From the NCBI RefSeq assembly GCF_002086635.1, contig NZ_MVHD01000045.1, positions 1-48,483 of the forward strand: 48,483 nt of DNA, given 5' to 3'. Position numbers and translations under genes: made by a program. A model generated the notes under the pieces. It worked only from the letters and a program-made list of their open reading frames with translations, ran no database searches and had not been told where the DNA came from. Positions 24,790-36,100 of the stretch are shown in pieces (the stretch's first letter is position 1; each line of letters opens with the position of its first letter). The stretch comes from Mycobacterium alsense. Its GTDB lineage: Bacteria > Actinomycetota > Actinomycetes > Mycobacteriales > Mycobacteriaceae.

Positions 24790-24877
24790 TCGTTCCGATT
24801 AAACCGTGATTAATTCGTTACATTTCCATCGGGTTCGATGCCGAACCGGGGGCCTCGGATCCCCCGGCCGCCGGTTT

Positions 24878-26029
24878 TTACGCGCCGGTGAACAGGCCGG
24901 CCACGTCGGCAGCGAACGCCAGGCTCTGGTCGAAGGCCCCCACCAGCCCGGCGATCTGTCCGCCATTGAAGGTCTGCTGCCCGGTTCCCGTGAGCAGGCT
25001 CTGGTTGAAGGCCAGCTGCGGCGGCAGCGCACCCGTGAGGCCGTTGAAGGCCTGTTGGCCGGTGCCAACCAAGAGGTTGGCGACGTTGAAGGCGCGGTTG
25101 ACCGTGCCGTTGAGCGCGGAATCGGTGCCGAAGATCGCCTTCTCCAGCCCCACCTCGTTGGTGAGCAACGTGTTGTTGAAGGCGAACTCGCTCTTGATCA
25201 GGTTGGTGTTGAAGTTGATCTGCGACGTCTCGAGCCCCTGCAGGAAATTGCCGGGCGCGCTCAGAATCGCCGCCTGGGTGGACGCGGGGAGCGCGCTCAG
25301 CAACGCCTGCCCGGGCGGGCTGCTCAGGACGAGACCGGCGAAGTCGGCGCCGACCACCAGGCTCTGATCGAAGGCGCCCAGCGGCCCGCCGATCGCGCCG
25401 CTGTTGAACACCTGCGCCGAGCTCCCCTGCAGCAGGCTGGAGGTGAAGTTCGTCGGAACCGGCGCGCCCACAATGGTGTTGAGCGTTTGCTGCGCCGTGC
25501 CCCACAGCAGGTTGCCGACGTTGAAGGTGCGGTTGACCACGCCGTTGAGCGCGCTATCGGTGCCGAAAATCGCACGCTCCAGCGCGACCTCGTTGGTGAG
25601 CAACGACTTGTTGAACGTGAGCTCGCTCGCGAGCAGGTTGGTGTTGAAGTTGATCTGGGCCGTCTCGATTTGCTGGAGCAGGCTGCCCGGCGTGTTCGCC
25701 GCGGCTTGGGCCGCCGCGGCGGGCGTCGACCCGGACAGGGTTTGCACGACATTGGCCTCGGCGTTGGCGTACGCGCTGGCGCTCGCCGCCATGGTCTGCA
25801 CGAACTGCTCGTGGAACTGCGCGGCCTGCGCGCTGAGCGCCTGATACAGCTGGCCGTGCGCGCCGAACATCGCCGCGATTCCGGCCGACACCTCGTCGAG
25901 CGCGGCGGGCAATATCCCGGTCGTCGCGGCGGCCGCCGCGCCGTTGGCCGAGCCGATCGCCGAAGCGAGGTTCGTTAAGTCCGCGGTCGCCGCCGACACC
26001 AACTCCGGCGTCGCAATCAGAAACGACAT
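24878..26029 (-). CDS. PE protein with two copies of a FNTNLL-type module
   Basis: A 383-residue protein: PE domain at 1-95 (SFLIATPELVSAATADLTNL), a short Ala-rich linker, then two tandem copies of a module of about 118-122 residues at about 116-233 and 262-383. Each copy runs QINFNTNLL, then LLTNEVxLExAIFGTDSALNG, VNRxFNVxNLL, and a final GAFDQSLxxxADxAGL. The module also ends the neighbouring PE protein. I do not recognise it as a named domain. ATG 26029 has GAGGTG 4-5 bases upstream. No PPE gene is adjacent. Confidence 0.85.
   Translation of the reverse strand: MSFLIATPELVSAATADLTNLASAIGSANGAAAAATTGILPAALDEVSAGIAAMFGAHGQLYQALSAQAAQFHEQFVQTMAASASAYANAEANVVQTLSGSTPAAAAQAAANTPGSLLQQIETAQINFNTNLLASELTFNKSLLTNEVALERAIFGTDSALNGVVNRTFNVGNLLWGTAQQTLNTIVGAPVPTNFTSSLLQGSSAQVFNSGAIGGPLGAFDQSLVVGADFAGLVLSSPPGQALLSALPASTQAAILSAPGNFLQGLETSQINFNTNLIKSEFAFNNTLLTNEVGLEKAIFGTDSALNGTVNRAFNVANLLVGTGQQAFNGLTGALPPQLAFNQSLLTGTGQQTFNGGQIAGLVGAFDQSLAFAADVAGLFTGA
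24881..25684 (-). repeat. Two tandem copies of the PE C-terminal module
   Basis: Copy 1 is 25684-25331 and copy 2 is 25246-24881. At protein level they share the FNTNL, LTNEVxLExAIFGTDSALNG and FDQSLxxxADxAGL segments in the same order. Long runs of identical codons around FGTDSALNG suggest recent duplication or gene conversion. Confidence 0.75.
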
Positions 26030-26177
26030 CGTGCACCTCCGTGAGACGAATACGCCCGGTCGGTGAGGCTCCGCGTTCCGGGCTGCCGGGGACGAGCAGA
26101 GCCTATCGCCTCGACGGGGCGCAAACAGGCGTTTCGGAAATTGTTGTTTTCAGAAATTGACGCGGGTCGGCGAGCCT

Positions 26178-28085
26178 TTACGGGCCGGTCTTGGTCCACT
26201 GCCCGGCATCGCCCACGATGCCGACCGGCACCGCGCCCGAGAGGCTGACGTTCTGCACGCTCGGGCCGGCCGCGACGATGGTGGTGTCCTGCAGGATCGG
26301 CAACACCGTCGACATGTTCCACAGCCGCGGTTCGACCGCGGTGATCACGTCGTTGATGGGCTTGGTGCCGTTGAGGGCGGCGTCGATGTTCGACTGGATG
26401 CTGCGATCGCAGATGCCGGTGAGGTTCGACGGCGCCTGCACCAGCGCGCCGGGCTCGGGCGGGCGGCTGGGCGGCGTCGGGGTGGGCGTCACCGAGGACG
26501 CCGCGGTGCTGCCCGGCCCCGGCCCGGGGGGCGGCGAGGGCCCGCCGGCGCCGGGGGTACCGGGGGCCGAGGCGCTCGGGGTCGGCACCTGCGTGGACTG
26601 CAGGGCCGGGCAGCCGTAACGCGAGGCGAGCAGAGTCGCCAGGTTCCCGCCGGCCTGGTGCCAGCCGACGATCGCATCCACCCGGTTGTCGTTCAGCGCG
26701 TCGCGATACAGCGTCACCGGGTCCAGCGCCATCACGGTCGCGAGGATGCCGACGTTGCGCAGCTGGTCGGCGGCGGTGTTGGCCACCGCGACCGAGGTGG
26801 GGTCGTTCGCCGCCACCCCGATGACCAGTGACAGCTGCTGGCCGTCCTTGCTGATCCGGCCCCGGACCACCTCCGGCGGCCCGCTGGTCGGCGGGGTCGG
26901 CGCCGCCGACGTCGACGAGGTGGCCTCGATCTGATAGCCGGCCGCCGAGAGCAACGCCAGCGCCGCCGGCGTCGTCATCGCCGGGGGCGCGGTCGGCTCG
27001 TAGCCGGGGTCGCTGGGCGAGCGGATCTGGGCCTGGTCCAGCGTGACGGTGTTGTCGCTGCCGGCGCCCACGGCCGCCAGCAGGTCCACGTCCAGCAGCC
27101 CCAGGATCGCCTTGCGGACCTGCGTGTCGGCCAGCTTCGGCTCGTTGGCGCGCAGCGTGAGCTGCATGACCCGCGGCGTCACGATCCGTGCGGTCCGCAC
27201 GTCCGGGATGGCCGACAGCTGCGCGAAGGCGGCCGAGCCGCCGTGCACCTGCGCCACCTGGGTGTCGCCGTTGCGCACGGAGTCGGCCAGCGCGGCCGGC
27301 GCCCCGGCCCGGCGGAACAGGATCAGGGCGGGCTTGGCGGGCGGGCCCCAGTAGCGGTCGTTGCGCGCGATCAGGATCTCGTCGCGCTGCGGATCGATGC
27401 CCTCCACGCGGAACTGCCCGCCGGTGACCGGCAGCGTGCGGGCCAGCCCGGCGGCGAAACCGCCGGGAACGTCCTTGACGATGTGCGCCGGCAGGATGTT
27501 GCTGAACAGCTCTTTCCAGGCCGGATACGGCTGCGCGAAGGTGACCACGGCCTGCTTGCCGCCCTCGAGCGATTGCACGCCGGTGATGAGGTCGTATCCG
27601 GCCGGGTCGACGACGCCCGGCTGGCTGACCATCTGCCGCCACAGGTACCAAAAGTCGTCGGCCGCGATCGGGGCGTTGTCGGTCCACTGCGCCTCGGGCC
27701 GGATCGTGTAGGTCACGGTGAACGGGTTCTGGCTGGTCACGTCCGCGGACACCAGCAGCGTCGGGTCCATCTCCCAGCGCGAGCCCGTCGGCGTGGTGGG
27801 GTCGGGCACCGGCCGAAACGCGCTGGGCAGCACCAGCGCGCTGATCGCCGCGTTCACCGGCGACAGGTCGGACAACAGGTGCGGGTTGAACCCGGGGCCG
27901 ATCGAGTCGATGCCCATGATGATCTGGGTGGGCCGCTGCGGGGGCGGCGGGGAGTTGTGCGGGGTGTCGGTGCTTTGCGGCGCCGGCGGGGGTTTGACCG
28001 TGCACGCCGCCAGCGCGAGCACGACCAGCGAGACGACGGCGCCGGCCGTCATGAACGGTCGGCGGGCTCGTCGCGGCACGGACAT
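26178..28085 (-). CDS. lpqW: Lipoprotein LpqW, control of PIM/LAM synthesis
   Basis: A 635-residue lipoprotein, the same length as Rv1166. The signal peptide ends in a lipobox (LALAACTV, Cys near residue 28). The body resembles extracellular solute-binding family 5 proteins (NPFTVTYTIRPEAQWTDN, GQFRVEGIDPQRDEILIARN). A Pro/Ser-rich low-complexity insert (PTPSASAPGTPGAGGPSPPP) splits the C-terminal part. In M. smegmatis LpqW channels intermediates into lipoarabinomannan synthesis, and loss of pimE suppresses lpqW mutants; pimE lies at 37897. ATG 28085 gives the expected signal peptide. It follows typA in the same direction after a 44-bp gap. Confidence 0.93.
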   Translation of the reverse strand: MSVPRRARRPFMTAGAVVSLVVLALAACTVKPPPAPQSTDTPHNSPPPPQRPTQIIMGIDSIGPGFNPHLLSDLSPVNAAISALVLPSAFRPVPDPTTPTGSRWEMDPTLLVSADVTSQNPFTVTYTIRPEAQWTDNAPIAADDFWYLWRQMVSQPGVVDPAGYDLITGVQSLEGGKQAVVTFAQPYPAWKELFSNILPAHIVKDVPGGFAAGLARTLPVTGGQFRVEGIDPQRDEILIARNDRYWGPPAKPALILFRRAGAPAALADSVRNGDTQVAQVHGGSAAFAQLSAIPDVRTARIVTPRVMQLTLRANEPKLADTQVRKAILGLLDVDLLAAVGAGSDNTVTLDQAQIRSPSDPGYEPTAPPAMTTPAALALLSAAGYQIEATSSTSAAPTPPTSGPPEVVRGRISKDGQQLSLVIGVAANDPTSVAVANTAADQLRNVGILATVMALDPVTLYRDALNDNRVDAIVGWHQAGGNLATLLASRYGCPALQSTQVPTPSASAPGTPGAGGPSPPPGPGPGSTAASSVTPTPTPPSRPPEPGALVQAPSNLTGICDRSIQSNIDAALNGTKPINDVITAVEPRLWNMSTVLPILQDTTIVAAGPSVQNVSLSGAVPVGIVGDAGQWTKTGP

Positions 28086-28095
28086 CAGGGTATCG

Positions 28096-28129
28096 AGCGC
28101 CCGACCGGCGGCCCGGCTAACCACGGGCG

Positions 28130-28131
<2 letters not shown>
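28096..28131 (-). terminator. Hairpin between typA and lpqW
   Basis: AGCGCCCG (28096-28103) and CGGGCGCT (28124-28131) are perfect 8-bp inverted arms around a 20-base loop, beginning at the typA stop codon. There is no U run. It could attenuate read-through into lpqW. Confidence 0.4.
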
Positions 28132-30016
<1,885 letters not shown>

Positions 30017-30068
30017 GTCGGAGATTCTGGCAGCCGGGCGCGTCAGATGGCGAACCGGACCACCGGCG

Positions 30069-30800
30069 CTACCAGCCGCGGCGGCGCGGCGCCGTGCCGA
30101 TCAATTCGGGGGTGTCGGCCACGTCGCGGCTGCGATACACGATGTAGGGCCGGAACAGATAGGCGATCGGGGCGCTGAACGCGTGCACCAACCGCGTGAA
30201 TGGCCACAGCGCGAACAGCGCGAGCGCGATGAACACGTGGATCTGGTAGTAGAACGCGGCGTGGGCCATCAGGTCCCCGCGCGGGTCGAGGATCCAGATC
30301 GACCGGAACCAGACCGACACCTTCTGCCGGTAGTCGTGCAGCTCCCCGAAGTGGGTGGCGCCGGCCAGGGTGCAGCACATCCCGGCGACCAGGGCGCACA
30401 CCAGCACGAAGTACATCAGCTTGTCGTTGCGGGTGGTGGACAGGTAGACGGGTCCGTAGGCGCGGCGCCGGTAGACCAGCAGCCCGATGCCGATCAGCGT
30501 GGCGAACCCGGCGGGCACGCCGAGCAGCAGCGCCTGCAGGTGATAGATGTGATCGCTCATGCCGATGTCCCGGGTCAGCCACTCCGGGACGAACAGGCCC
30601 ATGATGTGGCCCAAGATGACCGCGAGGCTGCCGAAGTGAAACATCGGGCTGCCGATCGACAGCAGCTTCGACTCGTAGATCTGTGACGACCGGGTGGTCC
30701 AGCCGAACTTGTCGTAGCGGTAGCGCCACCAGGTGCCGACGGCCGCGGCCGCCAGAACGGCGTAAGGGATGTCGTCCCAGAAGATCTCGAGCAGCTTCAT
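30069..30800 (-). CDS. narI: Respiratory nitrate reductase gamma subunit (cytochrome b)
   Basis: A 243-residue membrane subunit with five helices and the two haem-b His pairs expected of NarI (FHFGSLAVILGHIMGLFVPE, HIYHLQALLLG, AAFYYQIHVFIALALFA). It takes electrons from menaquinol and passes them to NarH. The ATG at 30800 is preferred; an in-frame TTG at 30809 would add three residues. It is the last gene of the narGHJI operon, 11 bases after narJ. Confidence 0.94.
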   Translation of the reverse strand: MKLLEIFWDDIPYAVLAAAAVGTWWRYRYDKFGWTTRSSQIYESKLLSIGSPMFHFGSLAVILGHIMGLFVPEWLTRDIGMSDHIYHLQALLLGVPAGFATLIGIGLLVYRRRAYGPVYLSTTRNDKLMYFVLVCALVAGMCCTLAGATHFGELHDYRQKVSVWFRSIWILDPRGDLMAHAAFYYQIHVFIALALFALWPFTRLVHAFSAPIAYLFRPYIVYRSRDVADTPELIGTAPRRRGW

Positions 30801-30811
30801 GTGAACCAACG

Positions 30812-31477
30812 TCAGGCCCCCTTGGTGCGCTTCGGCGGGACGGTCAGGGTAAACGGTTGCAGCCCAACGGCTTCGGTGGGAGGCCCGGCCTTCGCGAGCC
30901 GTTCGGCTCGGCGCACGTCCTGGTCGGTGGCCGCCGGCAGCGTCGCGCAGACGGCCGCGACGGTGTGTTCGTAGGGCGAGCCGGCATCGGCCAGCGCGCC
31001 CCGCAGCACGTCGATCGGAATCCGGTGCTCGGCCAGCAGGCGGCGCCCCGCCTCGGGGTCGACGGTCGCGGCGAATTCCAGCACGACGGGCAGGTGGTCA
31101 GGCGCCTCGGAGCGCGGCGGTTCGACGCCGGCGGCGCGGTAGGCGGTCGCGAACGTCAGCATCTCCCGGCCGCGGTTGCGGGTGTCCCCGGCGGTCCAGT
31201 AGGTCAGGTACATGGTGTTGCGCCGGCGCATGTCGAAGGTCTCGACGTAGTCCATCTCGGCGGCCATCGGTTCGAGGGAGCGCAGGGCCGCAACCGTGCG
31301 GCCGAGCAGCGCGGCCGCCGGGCCGTCGAGGTGTCCCAGCAGCTCCTCGACGGTGTCCAGCCGGTCGGCGAATCCCCCGTCGGGGTAGGCCAGCAGCAGC
31401 GACGCAGCCTGCCACACCAGCCGGTCCTGCATGGTGCGGTCGCGCGCACGGCCGCGCACCTGTCGCGGCAGCCTCAT
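30812..31477 (-). CDS. narJ: Nitrate reductase molybdenum-cofactor chaperone
   Basis: A 221-residue NarJ/TorD-type chaperone that helps insert the molybdenum cofactor into NarG and is not part of the final enzyme. It has the all-helical family layout with the conserved segments SLLLAYPDGGF, YVETFDMRRRNTMYLTYWTA and EFAATVDPEAGRRLL. Its ATG overlaps the narH stop (ATGA). The basic first 14 residues may be extra: a second Met at residue 16 (MQDRLVWQAAS) matches the usual start. Confidence 0.93.
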   Translation of the reverse strand: MRLPRQVRGRARDRTMQDRLVWQAASLLLAYPDGGFADRLDTVEELLGHLDGPAAALLGRTVAALRSLEPMAAEMDYVETFDMRRRNTMYLTYWTAGDTRNRGREMLTFATAYRAAGVEPPRSEAPDHLPVVLEFAATVDPEAGRRLLAEHRIPIDVLRGALADAGSPYEHTVAAVCATLPAATDQDVRRAERLAKAGPPTEAVGLQPFTLTVPPKRTKGA

Positions 31478-33144
31478 CCGCCGGCCTCCGGAAACAGGCC
31501 CGCGGGCGTGCCGTTACCGTCCCAGGTGAGCAGGTTCACCCGGGAGCGGCCGCCCCCGCGGGAGCGCTCGGCGACGTCGCCGCCGGTGGCGGCCTCACCG
31601 CGCTGACGCTGTTGTTTGAGGACGTGGAAGGTCTCCACGGCAACCGGCACCGGGGCGCCGCTTCCCTCGCCGAACGGGCCCGATTCGTACATCCCCGGGC
31701 CGCCTTCGCCCGACAGCGAGCACCCCATCTCCTCCAGATCTTTGGCCTGGGGGCTGAAGGCGGTCGGAATGACGTACCGCTCTTCGTATTTCGCGATCGC
31801 GAGGAGCCGGTACATCTCGTAGATCTCTTCCTCGGTCATCCCGACGGCGTGCGGGATGTGGGGCTGGGTCTCCCGCCCGAGGTTGATGTCGCGCATGTAG
31901 GAGCGCATCGCCGCAAGCCGCCGCAACACGCCCTCGACGACCGTGGTGTCGCCGGCGGTGAACAATTCCGCCAGGTATTGCATGGGGATCCGCAGCACGT
32001 CCAGCGCGCCGAAGAGGTTGCCCAGGTCCTCGCCGTCGTGCCCGTCGCGGCTGACCGCGTCGACCACCGGCGACAGCGGCGGGATGTACCAGACCATCGG
32101 CATGGTCCGGTACTCCGGGTGCAACGGCAGCGCCACCTTGTACTTGTTGATCAGCGCGTATATCGGCGAGCGCTGCGCGGCCTCGATCCACTCGTCGGTG
32201 ATCCCCTCGGCACGTGCGGCCGCGATCACCTCGGGGGCACTGGGGTCCAACAGAATCCGGCGCTGCGCCTCGTAAAGGTCGGTGTCGCGTTCCACCGACG
32301 CCGCCTCGAGCACCCGGTCGGCGTCGTAGAGCACCAGCCCGAGGTAACGCAGCCGGCCCACGCACGTCTCCGAGCAGATCGTCGGCAGGCCCACCTCGAT
32401 CCGCGGGTAGCACAGCGTGCACTTCTCGGCCTTGCCGGTCTTGTGGTTGAAATACACCTTCTTGTAGGGACATCCGGAAACGCACATCCGCCAGCCACGG
32501 CAGCGGTCCTGGTCGACCAGCACGATGCCGTCCTCGCTGCGCTTGTACATCGCGCCCGACGGGCACGAGGCCACACACGAGGGGTTGAGGCAGTGCTCGC
32601 AGATCCGGGGCAGGTAGAACATGAAGGTCTCTTCGAGCTTGAGCCTGATCTCGTCGTTGACCTTCTTCAAAATCGGGTCACCGGATAGGATTTCGGGCGA
32701 CCCGGCCAGGTTGTCGTCCCAGTTAGGTCCCCAGGAGACTTTCATCGGCTTGCCGGTGATCAGGCTGCGCGGGGCGGCCGTCGGGAAGGTGTCGCCCGCG
32801 GGCGCCGTGGTCAGATTCTCGTAGTCGTAGGTCCACGGCTCGTAGTACTCGTCGAGGGTGGGCAGCTTCGGGTTGGCGAAGATCCGCAGCAGCTTGCTGA
32901 GGCGGCCCCCATCGCGCAGCCGCAGCCGGCCCTTCTTGTCGCGGATCCACCCGCCGCGCCAGCGCTCCTGGTCCTCGTAGGTACGCGGATAGCCTTGTCC
33001 CGGACGCGTTTCGACGTTGTTGAACCACACGTACTCGGTGCCGCTGCGGTTGGTCCACGCCTGTTTGCAGGTGACCGAGCAGGTGTGGCAGCCGATGCAC
33101 TTGTCGAGGTTCATCACCATCGCCATCTGCGCCATTACTTTCAT
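31474..33144 (-). CDS. narH: Respiratory nitrate reductase beta subunit (Fe-S)
   Basis: A 556-residue iron-sulfur subunit holding three [4Fe-4S] clusters and one [3Fe-4S] cluster. Cys groups are CIGCHTCSVTCK, CEHCLNPSCVASCP, CRGWRMCVSGCP (the Trp replaces a Cys at the [3Fe-4S] cluster, the normal state), and CTLC with CSETC. It passes electrons from NarI haem to NarG. ATG 33144 lies two bases after the narG stop. Confidence 0.96.
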   Translation of the reverse strand: MKVMAQMAMVMNLDKCIGCHTCSVTCKQAWTNRSGTEYVWFNNVETRPGQGYPRTYEDQERWRGGWIRDKKGRLRLRDGGRLSKLLRIFANPKLPTLDEYYEPWTYDYENLTTAPAGDTFPTAAPRSLITGKPMKVSWGPNWDDNLAGSPEILSGDPILKKVNDEIRLKLEETFMFYLPRICEHCLNPSCVASCPSGAMYKRSEDGIVLVDQDRCRGWRMCVSGCPYKKVYFNHKTGKAEKCTLCYPRIEVGLPTICSETCVGRLRYLGLVLYDADRVLEAASVERDTDLYEAQRRILLDPSAPEVIAAARAEGITDEWIEAAQRSPIYALINKYKVALPLHPEYRTMPMVWYIPPLSPVVDAVSRDGHDGEDLGNLFGALDVLRIPMQYLAELFTAGDTTVVEGVLRRLAAMRSYMRDINLGRETQPHIPHAVGMTEEEIYEMYRLLAIAKYEERYVIPTAFSPQAKDLEEMGCSLSGEGGPGMYESGPFGEGSGAPVPVAVETFHVLKQQRQRGEAATGGDVAERSRGGGRSRVNLLTWDGNGTPAGLFPEAGG

Positions 33145-33146
33145 CG

Positions 33147-36100
33147 CTAGTACTGCACCTCCTGGCTGCGACGGCGCACGACGGTCACCTCGTCGCGCTG
33201 GTTGCCGGTGGGCCCGAGGTAGTTGAAGGCGAACGCGTGCTGGCCGTAGCCGCCGGCCAGGTGGCTGGGCTTGATGCGCACCCGGGTCAGCGCGTTGTGG
33301 TTGCCGCCGCGCTTGTTGTTGGTCTCGGTGCGGGGGGTATCCACGGTGCGTTCCTGGACGTGGTAGACGAATACCACGCCATCGGGCATCCGGTGCGACA
33401 CGATCGCCCGGCACACATAGATCCCGTTGGCGTTCACCGCCTCGACCCAGTCGTTATCGCGCACTTTGATTTTCGCGGCGTCGCCGGGGCTCATCCACAT
33501 CGTCGGGCCGCCCCGCGACAGCGACAGCATGTACAGGTTGTCCTGGTAGGTGGAGTGGAACGACCACTTCGAGTGCGGGGTGAGATACCGCACGGTGAGC
33601 CCGATGCCGTCGTCCGTCGGACCGAGCTCGGGTTGGCCGAACAGCCGCGTCATGTCCAGTGGCGGCCGGAACACCGGCAGGTGCTCGCCGAGTTCCTCGA
33701 CCCAGTCGTGGGCCAGGTAGAAGTGCATCCGACCGGTGAGCGTGTGGAACGGCTTGAGGTGTTCGATGTTGATGGTGAACGGCGCGTACCGGCGCCCGCC
33801 GGTTTCGCTGCCCGACCATTCCGGGCTGGTGATCACCGGGACTGGGCGCGCCTGGGTGTCTGCGTAGGTGATGCGGCGCTCCTCGCTGCCCTCGGCCAGG
33901 TGCGCCAGCCGCTGGCCCGTGCGCTTCTCCAGCTCCCGGAAGCCCTCGACGGCCAGCCGGCCGTTGGTGGTGCCCGACAGCAGCAGCAGCACGTCGGCCA
34001 TCCGCTGCGCGGTGGTGATGGCCGGACGGCCGGCGGCCACACCGGAACTCAGCACGCCGAACCTGGCGGCCAGCTCCTCGACCTCCCGGAACGGATGCAC
34101 CGTGATGCCCTTGGTGGTCACCCCGAACTGATCGACGAGGGGGCCCAGCGTCAGCCACTTGTCGTAGATCGCGGTGTAATCGCGTTCCACCACGGTCAGT
34201 TTGCCCATCGTGTGCCCCGGGACCGGGGTGGCGCCGTTGCGCAGCCAGTCCCTCTCGATGCCGTCGGGATAGGCCATCGCGTCCGGGGTATCGTGCTGCA
34301 GCGCGGTGAGCACCACGTCGCTGCGGGTGCCCAGATGGCGCTTGGCCATCGCGCTGAACGCGCGGGCGATGGCACCGAAAGCGTCGAAGTCCGAACGGGT
34401 TTCCCACGGCGGATCGGTGGCGGCGCTGAACGCGTGCACGTAGGGATGCATGTCGGTGCTGGACAGGTCTGCCTTCTCGTACCAGGTGGCCGCCGGCAGC
34501 ACGACGTCCGACACCAGCGTCGTCGAGGTCATCCGGAAGTCGATCGACATCATCAAATCGAGCTTGCCCTCGGGGATCTCGCCGTCGCACACCACGTCGA
34601 CCGGCCGCACGCCGTCTTCCGGCGGCTGCGCCGTCGCGTTGGAATCGGTGCCCAGCAGATGGCGCAGGAAGTACTCGCCGCCCTTGCCCGACGAGCCGAT
34701 CAGGTTGGCCCGCCACACGGTCAGCACCCGTGGCCAGTTGACCGGGTTGTCGGGGTCGGTCACGGCGAGCTTGAGCTTGCGCTGGGCGAGCTGGTCGGCG
34801 ACGTACTCGGCGACGTCGCGATCGGCGCCGCGCGCCGCGTCGGCGAGTTCCAGGCTGGACCGGTCGAACTGCGGATAGAACGGGCTCCATCCCATCGCCA
34901 CCGCCGAGGCCAACACGTCCATGGTGTGCTTGCCCGAGAATCTGCCGCGGCCCACCGGGCTGCTCAGCTTGTCGGCGCCGTACCCGTCGTAGCGCCACTG
35001 GTCGGTATGGGCGTACCAGTACGAGGCGCCGGGCACCTGCCGCGGCGGTCGCGACCAGTCGGTGGCCATCGCCATGGTCTGAAACCCGGTGAGCGGCCGC
35101 ACCTTCTCCTGGCCGACGTAGTGCGCCCATCCCCCGCCGTTGCGGCCCATCGACCCGGTCAGCATCAGCAGCGCGAGCACCGCGCGGTAGATCGCGTCGG
35201 CGTGGAACCAGTGGCAGATGCCGCCGCCCATGATGATCATCGAGCGGCCGCCGGATTCGTCGGCGCTGCGGGCGAATTCCCTGGCGACGCGGATCGCCTG
35301 CGCGGCCGAGACGCCGGTGATCGGTTCCTGCCAGGCCGGGGTGTTCTGGTGCGTCGCGTCGTCGTAGCCGGTGGGCCATTCGCCCGGCAGCCCGGGGCGT
35401 GCCACCGCGTACTGGGCGAGCATCAGGTCGAATACCGTGCACACCAGGTGTTTACCGAATCGGCGCACAGGCACGCCCCGTGCGATCGTGCAGCCTTCGC
35501 CGTTGACGGTGTCGAAGCTGGGCAGGTGCACGAGCGCGGGGCCGGGGTCACTATCGTCACCGTCGCCGGCGGGGGCATCGGCGACGCTCAGCGCCGGCAG
35601 CACGTCGCCGAGATCCAGGTTCCACTTGCCGACGCCGTCCTCGCCGTACCGGAATCCGAGCGAACCGTGAGGCACCACAACGGAATTCGTCGCCTCGTCG
35701 AGCACCGCCGGCTTCAACGCGGCGTTTTCGACGGCCCCGCCGATATCGGCGGCCGTCAGGTGTTTGCCCGGCACCAGCATGTCGCCGCGCTGCTCCAGCT
35801 TGATCAGGAACGGCAGGTCGGTGTAGCGGCGCGCGAAGTCGGCGAAGAACGGGACCCGTTTCTGCACATAGCATTCCGAAAGAATCACGTGGCCCATGGC
35901 CATCGCCAGCGCACCGTCCGTCCCGGCGGCGCACGGCATCCACTCGTCGGCGAACTTGGTGTTGTCGGCGTAGTCGGGGCTGACGGTCACCACCTTGGTG
36001 CCGCGGTAGCGGGCTTCCGCCATCCAGTGCGCGTCGGGGGTCCGGGTGATCGGCACGTTGGAGCCCCACATCATCAGATACGCCGCGTCCCACCAGTCCC

